DNA of 64,000 nt from Ilyomonas limi (GCF_005233845.1 NZ_SZQL01000011.1:1-64000); one strand, 5' to 3'. Counted from the first letter of the stretch, positions 9,247-19,490 are shown. Notes: generated by a model not told the origin, from the sequence alone. A program made the numbers and translations.

Positions 9247-10002
9247 TTACATAATCACATATTCCCCTTTTTTATTTACGGCAATAAAAGGGAGTTTTTT
9301 GTTTTCTTCAAAATAATCGTACACCTCTCTTAATTTCGATTCAAACTTTTGCAGTTCGCCGTCATCTTTGGTCACACGCTGCAAATAATCCATACTTTTT
9401 TGCCGGTTGAAGCGTACCGGAAAAATATGAACCGGTATAAAATCTTCGCCTTCACTTTTGGCAATTGCTGCCAGCAGATACACTTCTTCTATAGGTCCAT
9501 CCATCAGCGGAATGCAACCTACGGTAATGCAACTGCCATGTATATAAATACCGCTGCCGGGACGAAGCGAATCGCTTAATACTTTGTCCGATTCATTAGG
9601 ATAATTAATGCCTAATGCCAGGTGATAATTGCTGTTGGGGTTGAATTGATTGATATAATAAAAACCTTCCGGAACCTGGTAATCATCTTGCATACGCTTG
9701 GGGCCAATTGCACCTGCCATTGCACACACCTTATACGTTTTAAACAACTTAAACGCTTCGTTGCTGTTGTTGCGCACCCACACTTCCAACTGGCTGTCGT
9801 ACTTAAAAGAGCGCAGGTAAATTTCTTTAGCTGGCCAGGTAAGTCCCTCGGCCGCAAACTGCTTGCGCAGCGTATCTTCATTTGCTCTTAAAGCATACGC
9901 CACACGCATAAAACTTTTTTGAAAATCTACGAAAGAACTTTGTGCAGTAGCTGCATTAAAAATAAAAATAGAAAAAATTGCAACAAGAAGTAACCGGCTC
10001 AT
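9247..10002 (-). CDS. L,D-transpeptidase catalytic-domain protein (YafK-like)
   Basis: Probably forms or cuts crosslinks in, or anchors proteins to, peptidoglycan in the periplasm. The start at 10002 gives a clear signal peptide (MSRLLLVAIFSIFIFNAATAQ); the frame continues 15 codons further upstream without family similarity. The YkuD signature is IYIHGSCITVGCIPL, in which the His and the second Cys (VGC) are the expected catalytic residues. Members of the YafK branch in Bacteroidota are typically about this size (251 residues). It ends 46 bases before the sigma-factor start, so co-transcription is possible. Confidence 0.88.
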   Translation of the reverse strand: MSRLLLVAIFSIFIFNAATAQSSFVDFQKSFMRVAYALRANEDTLRKQFAAEGLTWPAKEIYLRSFKYDSQLEVWVRNNSNEAFKLFKTYKVCAMAGAIGPKRMQDDYQVPEGFYYINQFNPNSNYHLALGINYPNESDKVLSDSLRPGSGIYIHGSCITVGCIPLMDGPIEEVYLLAAIAKSEGEDFIPVHIFPVRFNRQKSMDYLQRVTKDDGELQKFESKLREVYDYFEENKKLPFIAVNKKGEYVIM

Positions 10003-10076
10003 AGTAGTCAAAAATATTTCAATACTTATAAAAATTGGCTTAAACAAGCGTTAAATGGAATACAAACTATTTAAAT

Positions 10077-10748
10077 TTATTTGATGCTATAATCTATCAA
10101 CTCCTGCGTTGCAGTTATACCATCGCCAGTGCCCAATACATCCGATATAGCAACTTTTGACCTTACAACGCCTATACCTTTAGCAAAATAAAAATCGTAG
10201 GTAGCAAAGTCGGTGTAAGTACCCAGAAAGTTGAAAGCCAGTACATATTGGGTATGTATTACCTCTGCATACGTTTTACCCTGCACGGTAAAAGTAGCAA
10301 GTTTTTCTACTGTTGTGCCGGTGCCCCTCGTGGGTACACCATTAATAGCACCCATATCATACTCCCAGCTACTACCCACACTTGCAGTATCGTTGAGTAC
10401 CAGCATGGTTACCGGAATACTGTCTTCTTCAATACTGAAATAATACTTATGGTCTTTAATGGCATAATAGGCGTCATTATCCCCGATAGCACTTACGGTA
10501 TGCACTTTTGTGAAAGTAATTGTATTAATAATAGTATCCTCGTCCAGTACGGTAGAAGTATCGTAAGCGTTGGAAAATCCGGAATCTTTATACACCCAAT
10601 AAGTGCCCGCGGTGAGTGGCATATAACCTTCGCCCGCAGCCGTGGTATCTGTTACCGGTATATCTGTATGGGACTCAACTTCTTTTTGGCAGCTACACAA
10701 AATAGCGAGACAATATAACGCAGCTACAATTCCTAATGTCTTCATCAT
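10077..10748 (-). CDS. Hypothetical lipoprotein
   Basis: A 223-residue protein with a lipoprotein signal (LAILCSC, acylated Cys20). The remainder is rich in Thr, Asp and beta-type alternation (GTYWVYKDSGF..., VLNDTASVGSSWEYD, YDFYFAKGIGVVRSK). This pattern is common in Bacteroidota surface lipoproteins of unknown role. It is followed on the same strand by the L,D-transpeptidase. No function can be assigned. Confidence 0.75.
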   Translation of the reverse strand: MMKTLGIVAALYCLAILCSCQKEVESHTDIPVTDTTAAGEGYMPLTAGTYWVYKDSGFSNAYDTSTVLDEDTIINTITFTKVHTVSAIGDNDAYYAIKDHKYYFSIEEDSIPVTMLVLNDTASVGSSWEYDMGAINGVPTRGTGTTVEKLATFTVQGKTYAEVIHTQYVLAFNFLGTYTDFATYDFYFAKGIGVVRSKVAISDVLGTGDGITATQELIDYSIK

Positions 10749-10878
10749 ATAACAAACTTTTTCAGTTGCGAAATTAAGGGTAAAAGGGAATGATGAAAGG
10801 GCAATACTCCATTTTCAAGCGAATATTAAGAACAGAAGATGGAATGTTATAAAATGTTTTTATATCAAAATTTTATAC

Positions 10879-12267
10879 TCATTCACCAGCAAGCTCTTTT
10901 GCAAAAGCTTCCACAGGCAAACCATCATAGTTGCCACTGCTCATCAGCAGTACGCAACTTTGTTCATATTGTTGTTGTTGCATCCATTGCCAAAGAGTAT
11001 CTTTATCATTAAACACCAATAAGCCTTCCTTAGTAAAACCTTGCAGCACACTTTCGGGCGTCAGCGGCGGCATGCGTTTAAGCTCCAGCGCATGTCTCGA
11101 ATAAAATACTACTGCCACATCGGCTTTATCCATCGCACCGGCATATTCCTGCATAAAAGCAGCATTCAAACTGCTGTAGGTATGCAACTCCAAAATAGCA
11201 AATAGCCTACGTTGCGGAAACTGTTCTTTTACTGCCCGGATGGTAGCTTTTACCTTGCTGGGCGCATGGGCAAAATCGCGATATACATTTATGGAATCAC
11301 TGGCGGCAATCAATTGCAAACGCTTGGCAGCGCCGCTGAAAGTGGCTATCGCATGTAAGAAAGTATCGGTTGCAATGCGGTATTCTTTACATACATAATA
11401 AGCAGCATGCAGGTTTAATAAATTGTGGTTGCCAAATACTTGCAAGATGGCGGGTTGGTTATCAATCGTCACTGTTGTTTTTCCGTAAACGATAGCGTGC
11501 GCGGGAACGTTGTATGGCTGATAACGAATGTCGGCGCGCTTATTAGCTTCTACCAATTTTTTCAATACTTCATCCGTTTCATTATAAATCAATATACCGC
11601 CAGGCTCTATTTTATTAATGAAAATAATAAACTGCTCCAGATAAAAATCAAACGTTGGAAACACATTGATATGATCCCACGCGATGCCTGTAATAACTGC
11701 AATATGTGGATAGAGAAAATGAAACTTAGGGCGCCTCTCCAACGTGCTTGCCGGGTATTCATCGCCTTCGCAAATAATTACCGGCGCATCGGTTATGCTT
11801 ACACTCTGGCTAAAGCCTTCGAGCTTGGCTCCTACCAGATAATCAAACGGTTTACCAGCCTCTTTAAACACGTGCATTACCATGCTGGTAGTCGTTGTTT
11901 TGCCATGGCTGCCACCAATCACAATACGGGTTTTATTGTAGCTTTCCTGGTAGATATATTCCGGAAAAGAATATATTTTTAAACCCAATTGCTGCGCCTT
12001 TGCCAGTTCAGGATTATCGGCTTTTGCGTGCATACCGAGTATTACCGCGTCTATATCTGGTGTAATATTTTCCTCGTTCCAGCCCATTTGTCTGGGCAAT
12101 AGACCGGCTTGCTCCAGATTAGCTTTTGCAGGTTCAAATATTTCATCATCGCTGCCGGTTACCATATAGCCTTTTTGGTGCAACGCAATTGCCAACTGGT
12201 GCATTACACTGCCACCAATAGCAATTAAGTGAATCTTAAGTGGATTATAAGTTTTATTAAACTCCAT
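10879..12267 (-). CDS. mpl: UDP-N-acetylmuramate:L-Ala-gamma-D-Glu-meso-DAP ligase
   Basis: Joins recycled murein tripeptide to UDP-MurNAc with ATP, returning it to peptidoglycan synthesis in the cytosol. Length 462 residues. The N-terminal Rossmann part starts IHLIAIGGSVMHQLAIAL with GSDDEIFEP, the hallmark of Mpl rather than MurC. The ATP loop is GGSHGKTTTTSM (118-129), followed by the central ligase domain (CEGDEYPAS, HINVFPT) and the C-terminal domain (YRDFAHAPSKVKATI). Its presence implies meso-DAP-type peptidoglycan recycling. Confidence 0.95.
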   Translation of the reverse strand: MEFNKTYNPLKIHLIAIGGSVMHQLAIALHQKGYMVTGSDDEIFEPAKANLEQAGLLPRQMGWNEENITPDIDAVILGMHAKADNPELAKAQQLGLKIYSFPEYIYQESYNKTRIVIGGSHGKTTTTSMVMHVFKEAGKPFDYLVGAKLEGFSQSVSITDAPVIICEGDEYPASTLERRPKFHFLYPHIAVITGIAWDHINVFPTFDFYLEQFIIFINKIEPGGILIYNETDEVLKKLVEANKRADIRYQPYNVPAHAIVYGKTTVTIDNQPAILQVFGNHNLLNLHAAYYVCKEYRIATDTFLHAIATFSGAAKRLQLIAASDSINVYRDFAHAPSKVKATIRAVKEQFPQRRLFAILELHTYSSLNAAFMQEYAGAMDKADVAVVFYSRHALELKRMPPLTPESVLQGFTKEGLLVFNDKDTLWQWMQQQQYEQSCVLLMSSGNYDGLPVEAFAKELAGE

Positions 12268-12332
12268 ACGAATATGAAATGAGTAATTTAGCTCTTTAAT
12301 TATTTAGTACAACCCTTCATAAAACAAAGAAA

Positions 12333-12476
12333 ATGTTTATGAAACAAATAGTGACTTCTTTATTGCTCATTATAGTGCTGGCAGCGTTTTTTAGCTCCTG
12401 CATAGCTTCCCGTAACAATTGGTCAGATTGTCCGTCGCATGACAAAAATTATTTTAAAGTCAGAAACAGCAGGTAA
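12333..12476 (+). CDS. Small lipoprotein, 47 residues
   Basis: A short frame, ATG at 12333 (a second ATG at 12339 is equally possible) and TAA at 12474-12476. It encodes a lipoprotein signal, hydrophobic LLLIIVLAAFF then SSC (Cys23), followed by a tiny polar tail containing WSDCPSHDKNY. The mature part would be only about 25 residues with a second cysteine. It sits 27 bases before ytxJ, so the two are probably co-transcribed and end at the shared terminator at 12858. No function is known. Confidence rests on the clean lipobox and the spacing. Confidence 0.6.
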   Translation: MFMKQIVTSLLLIIVLAAFFSSCIASRNNWSDCPSHDKNYFKVRNSR

Positions 12477-12503
12477 GGGCATACATTTTGTTTTTTTGTC
12501 GGT

Positions 12504-12830
12504 ATGAAATGGATTCATTTGACAAATATAGACCAGCTCACGGAGATTGACCAGCAATCTTTCAACCGCCCGCAATTTATATTCAAGCACAGCACGCGCT
12601 GCAGCATTAGCAGCATGATATTAACCCGGCTTGAGCGCAGCAAGGTGCCCGAAGAAGTGGACTGTTATATCCTCGACTTAATAAGGCACCGCGATATATC
12701 CAACAAAATTGCGCAGGAATATGATGTGTACCACGAGTCGCCGCAAGTGTTGCTCATTAAAAATGGCGAATGTGTGTACGATGAAAGCCATTATGGCATT
12801 ACAATGGATGCCATAATAGAGCAAGTGTAG
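12504..12830 (+). CDS. ytxJ: Bacillithiol system redox-active protein YtxJ
   Basis: A thioredoxin-fold protein of 108 residues considered to act as a monothiol bacilliredoxin. The active-site region is FKHSTRCSISS, with one cysteine at position 33, exactly the YtxJ pattern. Its presence suggests the cell uses bacillithiol as its low-molecular-weight thiol; the biosynthesis genes are not in this window. It lies between a tiny lipoprotein gene and a strong terminator. Confidence 0.93.
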   Translation: MKWIHLTNIDQLTEIDQQSFNRPQFIFKHSTRCSISSMILTRLERSKVPEEVDCYILDLIRHRDISNKIAQEYDVYHESPQVLLIKNGECVYDESHYGITMDAIIEQV

Positions 12831-12857
12831 ATAGCTTTTGATTTCTTTCAATAAAGC

Positions 12858-12907
12858 AAAACGTAATAGTTTGAGGTAGCATTACACACTCAAACTATTA
12901 CGTTTTT
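12858..12907 (+). terminator. Rho-independent terminator after ytxJ
   Basis: Perfect 18-bp stem (12858-12875 with 12889-12906), 13-base loop, followed by a T-run. It lies 28 bases after the ytxJ stop. The stem is symmetric, but the next gene downstream is also on the plus strand, so it serves ytxJ. Confidence 0.88.
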
Positions 12908-13014
12908 TATTTATGAATTTTTACATCGTACATCAAGTCATTTACAGATATTCTCCACTATACAATCGATATTAGCTTCATATTTGTTTATATTCATTCT
13001 AAAAACAAGCAAAT

Positions 13015-14508
13015 ATGAAGCTATTTACTGCCTGGCAAATGCAGCATTGGGATGCTTACACCATCAAGCATCAGCAAATATCTTCACTTGAACTGATGGA
13101 GCGGGCATCGCAGGCTTGCACCGACTGGATAATTCAACAAAATTTTGCTAACCGCAACATTAAAATATTTTGTGGCAAAGGCAATAATGGCGGTGATGGT
13201 CTGGCAATTGCAAGACAGCTATTAACCAACGGTACCGGCGCTGTTGTTTACATTGCAGCATTTGGTGCTACCGGCACACCCGATTTTCAACAAAATCTTG
13301 CCCGTTTACGATCGCTCACCACAGACATTCATTACCTGCAATCAGCAGAGCAGTTTCCTGCCATAAATGAAGAAGATATAGTTATTGATGCCTTATTTGG
13401 CTTTGGATTAAACCGGCCATTAACCGGCTTGTACCAGCAGTTGGTTGAGCATATAAATAACTATGCAAAACAAGTGATAGCTATTGATGTGCCCAGTGGT
13501 TTATTTACCGATGAAACATCCAACAATAACACGATTATCAAAGCAACTTATACCCTTACTTTTCAATCGTTGAAGTTGTGTTTTGTTGCTGCCGAAAATG
13601 CTGCATACTTTGGTGAAGTAATAGTGCTGCCTATTGGTTTAGAAAATAAATATGAAGACGATGAAACAGCCATTTATGAAATGGTGAGCGAAGAGATGAT
13701 TGTCAACCTGTATAAGCCGCGCAAAGCTTTTTCGCACAAAGGCACGTATGGTCATGCCTTGTTGATAGCAGGTAATACAGGTAAAATGGGTGCAGCCGTG
13801 ATGTGTGCAAAAGCCTGCCTGCGCAGTGGCGTGGGATTGCTTACCTGCGCTATACCCCGGGAGGAATTTGCAGTGCTGCAAACCACCACCGCCGAAGCAA
13901 TGGTGATTAATAGAAAAGAAATACCGGATATAAGTAAATATGATGCAATTGGCATAGGTCCTGGCTTGGGAACTGCCGATGAAATGATTACGCTGTTACT
14001 AAATGTTGTAGAGCGATATAAACAACCGATGCTTTTAGATGCCGATGCTTTGAACATTATAGCCAGGCATACAGACTTACTTCAACTTCTTCCGAAACAT
14101 GCAATTATTACACCACATCCCAAAGAGTTTGACCGCTTATTTGGTGAAAGCAGCAACGACTTTGAGCGCATGCAAAAAGCAATTGACGCATCTGTACAAT
14201 ACAATATCATTATTGTATTAAAAGGACATTATACATTAATAGCCAACGAAGGCAAAGGGTACTTTAATACCACTGGCAATGCAGGTATGGCTACCGGCGG
14301 TTCTGGCGATATCTTATCAGGTATCATTACTGCATTATTAGCACAACAGTATTCACCTTTTGGGGCTGCTATACTGGGTGTATATGTACACGGTTTAGCT
14401 GGTGATTGGTGCCTCGAAGAGCAATCGTATGAAAGTTTGCTGCCTACTGATATGGTTGAAAAATTAGGAAAAGCTTTTAAACAAATAAGCAACAAGAAAG
14501 AGGCTTGA
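13015..14508 (+). CDS. nnr: Bifunctional NAD(P)H-hydrate epimerase / ADP-dependent dehydratase
   Basis: Repairs damaged NAD(P)H hydrates in the cytosol. The 497-residue protein joins both activities. The N-terminal YjeF_N epimerase domain (1-215) carries GNNGGDGLAIAR (56-67) and VIDALFGFGLNRP. The C-terminal ribokinase-like dehydratase (about 225-490) has GHALLIAGNTGKMGAA, GIGPGLGT and the catalytic loop ATGGSGDILSG (about 426-436). The start MKLFTAWQMQHWD is the usual beginning. It stands alone between two terminator-like hairpins. Confidence 0.95.
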   Translation: MKLFTAWQMQHWDAYTIKHQQISSLELMERASQACTDWIIQQNFANRNIKIFCGKGNNGGDGLAIARQLLTNGTGAVVYIAAFGATGTPDFQQNLARLRSLTTDIHYLQSAEQFPAINEEDIVIDALFGFGLNRPLTGLYQQLVEHINNYAKQVIAIDVPSGLFTDETSNNNTIIKATYTLTFQSLKLCFVAAENAAYFGEVIVLPIGLENKYEDDETAIYEMVSEEMIVNLYKPRKAFSHKGTYGHALLIAGNTGKMGAAVMCAKACLRSGVGLLTCAIPREEFAVLQTTTAEAMVINRKEIPDISKYDAIGIGPGLGTADEMITLLLNVVERYKQPMLLDADALNIIARHTDLLQLLPKHAIITPHPKEFDRLFGESSNDFERMQKAIDASVQYNIIIVLKGHYTLIANEGKGYFNTTGNAGMATGGSGDILSGIITALLAQQYSPFGAAILGVYVHGLAGDWCLEEQSYESLLPTDMVEKLGKAFKQISNKKEA

Positions 14509-15079
14509 AATTGGCCTGCGTAAGAAGCATAAATTCAATTCATTTATCATAATTTATACATAATTGCGGAGGATAGCCTTGTAGGCGATTGTAGGTTATT
14601 AAAGAAGCATATATTAAAACAAGCTAAGCTTTTACAGCATTTTACTTCATTCTCCAGCATGTTGATAGCATTAATTAAGATATATAACTGGTAACAGTCT
14701 GTGATGTTAAGATAATCTAGGCTCCTGTAAGAATATATGCTTTCGCAGTTGTTGTTTGCAGCCAAATGTTTTTGTAACTGTACATATAATTATTTACGCC
14801 AATTACAAAATAAAAAGGAGTTCAAGACTGAACCCCTTTGTACCCTTCATAAACAATCCATACCCCTATGGATAGTATTTTGAAATATGTTGAATAACTT
14901 TTTTCCTGATTGGTACTGCAAAGCTAAACGCTTATGCTTCCACTGACCTATTTTTTAGACAGAATGGATTTTTTTTTAGGTAAACAGGATTTAGCAGCTT
15001 ATGTTTTTAAATAATTATATTCATTAACCCCTATTTTTGCTGCCCATAAATTTTATAATCTTCCTAACAAAATTTGCTT
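14509..15079. other. Intergenic region before the pyrophosphatase gene
   Basis: About 570 AT-rich bases. An 11-bp hairpin with one mismatch (about 14814-14841) sits near the middle and has a T-rich flank only on the minus strand. A 72-codon minus-strand frame in this stretch has no recognisable features. The promoter and leader of the downstream pyrophosphatase presumably lie here. Confidence 0.5.
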
Positions 15080-17371
15080 ATGCAGAGTTTGCTTTTTTAT
15101 GCAGTGCCCGTTTTTGGTATCATTGGGCTGTTGTACACCTTTGTTAAATTCAATTGGGTATCTAAGCAGGAGGCTGGTAATGAACGCATGCGTGAAATCA
15201 GCAACCATATTGCCGAAGGTGCCATGGCATTCTTACGTGCAGAATGGAGAATACTCACCTACTTTGTAATTATTGTTGCCATACTGCTGGGTGTAATGGC
15301 AATGAGCAACGAAAATTCTCACTGGTCTATAGCCATTGCCTTTATTATAGGTGCAGTAAGCAGTGCGGTGGCAGGTTTTATTGGTATGAAGGTAGCCACT
15401 AAAGCTAATGTGCGTACAGCCAACGCAGCCCGTACCAGTCTTGCAAAAGCATTAAATGTTTCTTTTACCGGCGGCTCGGTAATGGGGTTAGGTGTAGCTG
15501 GCTTAGCAGTATTGGGTTTAAGCAGTTTGTTTTTGGTGTTAAAGCACATTTTTGCACCCGAAGCAGATGCTAACTCGGCTGATATGGTACGTACGATAGA
15601 AGTACTCACCGGCTTTTCGCTGGGCGCAGAATCTATTGCCTTGTTTGCCCGCGTAGGTGGTGGTATTTATACCAAAGCAGCCGATGTAGGCGCCGATTTG
15701 GTAGGTAAAGTAGAAGCCGGAATTCCTGAAGATGACCCCCGCAACCCCGCTACCATTGCAGATAATGTAGGTGACAACGTGGGTGATGTGGCAGGCATGG
15801 GTGCCGACTTGTTTGGTTCTTATGTTGCAACGGTACTTGCTACTATGGTGCTTGGACAGGAAGCTGTATCGCACGACAATTTTGGCGGCTACGCTCCTAT
15901 CCTGCTGCCAATGACGATTGCTGGTGTAGGTATTGTGTTTTCCATAATCGGTACTTTGTTTGTAAAAGTGAGTGATAATGCGGGCATCAATACCTCCAAT
16001 GTGCAAAAAGCGTTAAATATGGGCAACTGGGGCTCTATTATTCTCACGGCCATTGCGAGTGCATTTTTAGTATATTATATTTTACCCGAAACACCCGTTT
16101 ACCTGCAGCGCGATTTTGTAGCCGATAATCCTGCACAGGTAGTAACCGGTGCTATTGCTATTACCCGCGGAGGCGTGTTGGGCGCTATCATTGTTGGTCT
16201 TGCAGTAGGTACGCTAATGAGTATCATTACTGAATATTATACTGCTATGGGCAAACGTCCCGTAATGAGCATTATCCGCCAGTCGGGTACCGGTCATGCT
16301 ACTAATGTGATTGGTGGTTTGGCAGTGGGTATGGAATCTACGTTATTACCTATTATCGTTTTGGCTGCCGGCATTTATGGTTCGTATGCCTGTGCCGGTT
16401 TGTATGGCGTGGCTATTGCCGCCGCCGGTATGATGGCAACCACGGCTATGCAATTGGCAATTGATGCCTTTGGACCAATCGCCGATAATGCAGGTGGTAT
16501 TGCCGAAATGAGCGAGCTGCCAAAAGAAGTGCGCGAAAAAACAGACGTACTGGATGCGGTGGGTAATACTACGGCTGCTACTGGTAAAGGTTTTGCTATC
16601 GCTTCTGCCGCATTAACAGCGCTTGCTTTGTTTGCAGCGTATGTAGGCGTAGTCAATCACAATGGCTACGAAATGGCAGGTATTGATATTTATAAGGCGA
16701 AAGTACTGGCTTCCTTATTTGTTGGAGGAATGATACCGTTCATCTTTTCTTCGTTAGCTATCCGTGCGGTTGGTCAGGCCGCTATGGCAATGGTGGAAGA
16801 AGTACGCCGCCAGTTCCGTACTATTCCGGGTATAATGGAAGGTACAGGCAAGCCGGAATACGACAAGTGTGTAGCTATCTCTACCGAAGCTTCTATCAAA
16901 AAAATGATGCTGCCAGGTGCTATTGCTATCGTTTCTCCACTGCTGATTGGCTTCCTGTTAGGACCAGAAGCATTGGGCGGATTTTTAGCGGGTGCTACAG
17001 TGAGCGGGGTACTGATGGGTATGTTCCAGAATAATGCCGGTGGTGCCTGGGATAATGCCAAAAAAAGCTTTGAAAAAGGGGTAGAAATTAATGGTCAGAT
17101 GTACTACAAAAAGTCTGAGCCGCATAAAGCATCTGTAACAGGTGATACGGTTGGTGATCCGTTCAAGGACACTTCCGGCCCATCTATGAACATTTTAATC
17201 AAGCTGATGTCTATTGTATCATTGGTAATTGCGCCAACGCTGGCCAGTTTATATGCCAATAATACAAACACGATTGATGCGCCGGGCGTTTCTAAAAATA
17301 AAACAGAAATCAAACAGGAAGTGCCTGCCATTAGTAAAACAACGGATCATAAAACAATCGTACTTAAATAA
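15080..17371 (+). CDS. hppA: Membrane-bound ion-pumping pyrophosphatase, K+-dependent type
   Basis: Couples pyrophosphate hydrolysis to pumping of H+ and/or Na+ across the inner membrane. ATG at 15080 is preferred over the TTG two codons upstream; length 763. About 16 hydrophobic helices are visible. The pyrophosphate site is [20 protein letters not shown] followed by [21 protein letters not shown]. The segment [12 protein letters not shown] has Ala where potassium-independent enzymes have Lys, so this is the K+-dependent class. Whether Na+ or H+ is pumped cannot be settled by eye. A C-terminal tail of about 40 polar residues follows the last helix. A strong terminator follows. Confidence 0.95.
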   Translation: MQSLLFYAVPVFGIIGLLYTFVKFNWVSKQEAGNERMREISNHIAEGAMAFLRAEWRILTYFVIIVAILLGVMAMSNENSHWSIAIAFIIGAVSSAVAGFIGMKVATKANVRTANAARTSLAKALNVSFTGGSVMGLGVAGLAVLGLSSLFLVLKHIFAPEADANSADMVRTIEVLTGFSLGAESIALFARVGGGIYTKAADVGADLVGKVEAGIPEDDPRNPATIADNVGDNVGDVAGMGADLFGSYVATVLATMVLGQEAVSHDNFGGYAPILLPMTIAGVGIVFSIIGTLFVKVSDNAGINTSNVQKALNMGNWGSIILTAIASAFLVYYILPETPVYLQRDFVADNPAQVVTGAIAITRGGVLGAIIVGLAVGTLMSIITEYYTAMGKRPVMSIIRQSGTGHATNVIGGLAVGMESTLLPIIVLAAGIYGSYACAGLYGVAIAAAGMMATTAMQLAIDAFGPIADNAGGIAEMSELPKEVREKTDVLDAVGNTTAATGKGFAIASAALTALALFAAYVGVVNHNGYEMAGIDIYKAKVLASLFVGGMIPFIFSSLAIRAVGQAAMAMVEEVRRQFRTIPGIMEGTGKPEYDKCVAISTEASIKKMMLPGAIAIVSPLLIGFLLGPEALGGFLAGATVSGVLMGMFQNNAGGAWDNAKKSFEKGVEINGQMYYKKSEPHKASVTGDTVGDPFKDTSGPSMNILIKLMSIVSLVIAPTLASLYANNTNTIDAPGVSKNKTEIKQEVPAISKTTDHKTIVLK

Positions 17372-17391
17372 TTGGTTTGTTTTTTATTGAC

Positions 17392-17425
17392 AAAGCCCTT
17401 GTGCATTTGCACAAGGGCTTTTTGT
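17392..17425 (+). terminator. Terminator after hppA
   Basis: A 14-bp perfect inverted repeat (17392-17405 with 17408-17421), whose innermost pairs must open to form the loop, followed by T-rich sequence. It lies 20 bases after the hppA stop. Confidence 0.85.
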
Positions 17426-17557
17426 TTTAATTACAACATGCGAGGCAGCATATTTATAGGATTGTTCCTCTTTCCTTCAATCTATTCTTTTAAGAAGGGC
17501 TGCTGATACATAAGGGTAAAAGCAACCTGAATTGTTATACAATAAACTCTTTAAAAA

Positions 17558-18274
17558 ATGAAACAGTTAAAACACTTGTTTGTTATTGTGCTGGCGGCCA
17601 CAATTTTTTCATCGTGCGATAAAGTAGTAGGCGAAGGACCTGTTACTACTACCGACAGAACAGTAGCCAATTTCTCGGCAATTGATGTAAGCGTGCCTGC
17701 CGAAGTATATTATTACACCGGTGCAGAATATACAGTACAGATACAGGCACAGCAAAACATTACCGATCTGATTGAAACCAATGTAAGCGGCAATACCTTG
17801 CAGATACGATTTGACCGTAATAATGTAAATATCAAGTCGAAAGGTGTACGCATTAATATTACAGCTCCCAACGTCAGCAGCATACGTATGAGTGGATCCG
17901 GCAGTATTTATGCACCGGTACGCATTGAGACTGATCATTTTCAGCTAAGCCTCAGTGGCTCATGCAATGCGACAATAGATACTTTGGTTGTCCATAGCTT
18001 TCGTAGTTCTATCAGTGGCAGCGGCAATATAATAGTGCAGCATGGCAGTGCCGAAGAGGTGCAGGTGGAAATAAGCGGCAGCGGCGATGTAGATATGCTT
18101 GGTGTAACCGCGGCGAATGTAACTACGCGCTCCAGCGGCTCGGGCACAATCAAAGTAACTGCAACCGAAACGCTGGATGCGCATATCTCGGGTAGTGGCA
18201 AGGTGTATTATAAAGGTTCGCCGGATGTTTCAACTGAAGTTTCAGGCTCTGGTGGAATAAATAAGATGGAGTAA
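17558..18274 (+). CDS. Head-GIN (DUF2807) domain lipoprotein
   Basis: A surface or periplasmic lipoprotein of 238 residues with lipobox FSSC (Cys20). It is followed by the head-GIN fold typical of Bacteroidota: RTVANFSAIDVSVPAEVYY at the start, then repeated strands each ending in SGSG or GSG (for example RMSGSGSIYA, SISGSGNI, EISGSGDVDM, HISGSGKVYY, EVSGSGGI). This forms a right-handed beta helix. Members are called putative auto-transporter adhesins, but the role is not proven. Single-gene unit, convergent with ychF. Confidence 0.9.
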   Translation: MKQLKHLFVIVLAATIFSSCDKVVGEGPVTTTDRTVANFSAIDVSVPAEVYYYTGAEYTVQIQAQQNITDLIETNVSGNTLQIRFDRNNVNIKSKGVRINITAPNVSSIRMSGSGSIYAPVRIETDHFQLSLSGSCNATIDTLVVHSFRSSISGSGNIIVQHGSAEEVQVEISGSGDVDMLGVTAANVTTRSSGSGTIKVTATETLDAHISGSGKVYYKGSPDVSTEVSGSGGINKME

Positions 18275-18344
18275 TGACTTTTGGATAATGATTGTACCGA
18301 TGTGGTGCTGATAAGGCTGCTGTATCTTCCCCCTAAATAAAAAC

Positions 18345-18371
18345 GCTGACAGAGTTCCGCGCCCTGTCAGC
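18345..18371 (-). terminator. Terminator of ychF (shared spacer hairpin)
   Basis: An 8-bp GC-rich stem (GCTGACAG at 18345-18352 with CTGTCAGC at 18364-18371). On the minus strand it is followed by a T-rich run (GTTTTTATTT), as expected for termination of ychF. It may also slow transcription from the convergent head-GIN gene. Confidence 0.7.
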
Positions 18372-18392
18372 ATTATACAAAAAACAGGCACT

Positions 18393-19490
18393 TTACACAT
18401 TAAACCTGAAGTGCATTACATCGCCATCTTTTACAATATATTCTTTGCCTTCGATGCGCAGCTTACCGGCATCGCGGCAGGCTGCTTCGGAGCCATAGGT
18501 AATGTAATCTTCGTAACTGATGACTTCAGCCTTAATAAATCCCTTTTCAAAGTCGGTATGGATGACACCCGCAGCCTGTGGTGCTTTCCAGCCTTTGCCA
18601 ATCGTCCATGCACGCACTTCCTGCACGCCGGCAGTAAAATACGTGTTTAAATTGAGTAAATGATACGCCATGCGGATGAGCCGGTTGAGTGCCGGTTCTG
18701 TCATGCCATATTCTTCCATAAACATCTGCTGGTCTTCTTTGTTTTCCATTTCGGCTATCTGCGCCTCTATGGAGTTGTTCATGATAATCACTTCTGCATT
18801 TTCACCAGTTACAGAAGCAACTAAAGCCTCCGAATATTTGTTGCCGGTGTGCATCGAAGCTTCATCCACATTGGCTACATAAAGTACAGGCTTTTCGGTT
18901 AATAAGAACAAATCAGCAATGGCATTGCGCTCTTCTTTGCTTAAATCCAGAGAGCGAATGCTTTTGCCCTGCTCCAGGTGTGTTTTGCAACGCAGCAACA
19001 CTTCCAGCTCTGCTTTCATTTTCGGGTCAGCTTTTGCCATCTTTTCGGTGCGCTGCAATTTCTTTTCCACGCTTTCCAGGTCTTTCAACTGTAGTTCAGT
19101 ATCAATAATCTCTTTATCGCTTACCGGGTTAATGGCGCCTTCTTCGCGCAATATATTTTCATCTTCAAAACAACGGATCACGTGTATAATGGCATCCACC
19201 TCGCGGATGTTGCCTAAAAACTTGTTGCCCAGCCCCTCTCCTTTGCTGGCACCGCGTACCAGTCCGGCAATATCCACAATTTCAATTTGGGTTGGCACTA
19301 TCCGGTCTGGATGCACCAGTTCGGCCAGCTTCTGCAGACGCTCATCCGGCACATCCACCAAGCCTACATTCGGCTCGATAGTACAAAAACGGTAGTTGCT
19401 TGCCTGTGCTTTGGCGCTGCTGCTCACGGCATTAAACAAGGTGGATTTGCCTACGTTGGGCAATCCTACGATTCCAGCCTGTAAAGACAT
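18393..19490 (-). CDS. ychF: Redox-regulated ATPase YchF (Obg-like)
   Basis: A universally conserved Obg-family P-loop protein of 365 residues that prefers ATP and associates with ribosomes. The G1 loop is GLPNVGKSTLFNAV (9-22), switch region PNVGLVDVPDERL, G3 DIAGLVRGASKGEGLGNKFL, followed by a coiled-coil insertion and the C-terminal TGS domain (YFTAGVQEVRAWTI...GDVMHFRFNV). Length and start (MSLQAGIVGLPN) are standard. Confidence 0.97.
   Translation of the reverse strand: MSLQAGIVGLPNVGKSTLFNAVSSSAKAQASNYRFCTIEPNVGLVDVPDERLQKLAELVHPDRIVPTQIEIVDIAGLVRGASKGEGLGNKFLGNIREVDAIIHVIRCFEDENILREEGAINPVSDKEIIDTELQLKDLESVEKKLQRTEKMAKADPKMKAELEVLLRCKTHLEQGKSIRSLDLSKEERNAIADLFLLTEKPVLYVANVDEASMHTGNKYSEALVASVTGENAEVIIMNNSIEAQIAEMENKEDQQMFMEEYGMTEPALNRLIRMAYHLLNLNTYFTAGVQEVRAWTIGKGWKAPQAAGVIHTDFEKGFIKAEVISYEDYITYGSEAACRDAGKLRIEGKEYIVKDGDVMHFRFNV

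Noticed and set aside
12904-13014. Possible riboswitch before nnr
   Set aside because: The leader is only about 100 bases and AT-rich, with no recognisable conserved core.
14547-14765. A 72-codon minus-strand frame in the hppA leader
   Set aside because: No signal, helix or motif, random-looking composition, and no neighbouring partner.
14814-14841. Hairpin as a terminator for nnr
   Set aside because: The T-rich side is on the minus strand and no minus-strand gene lies to its right; the plus-strand side has only a weak T-run.
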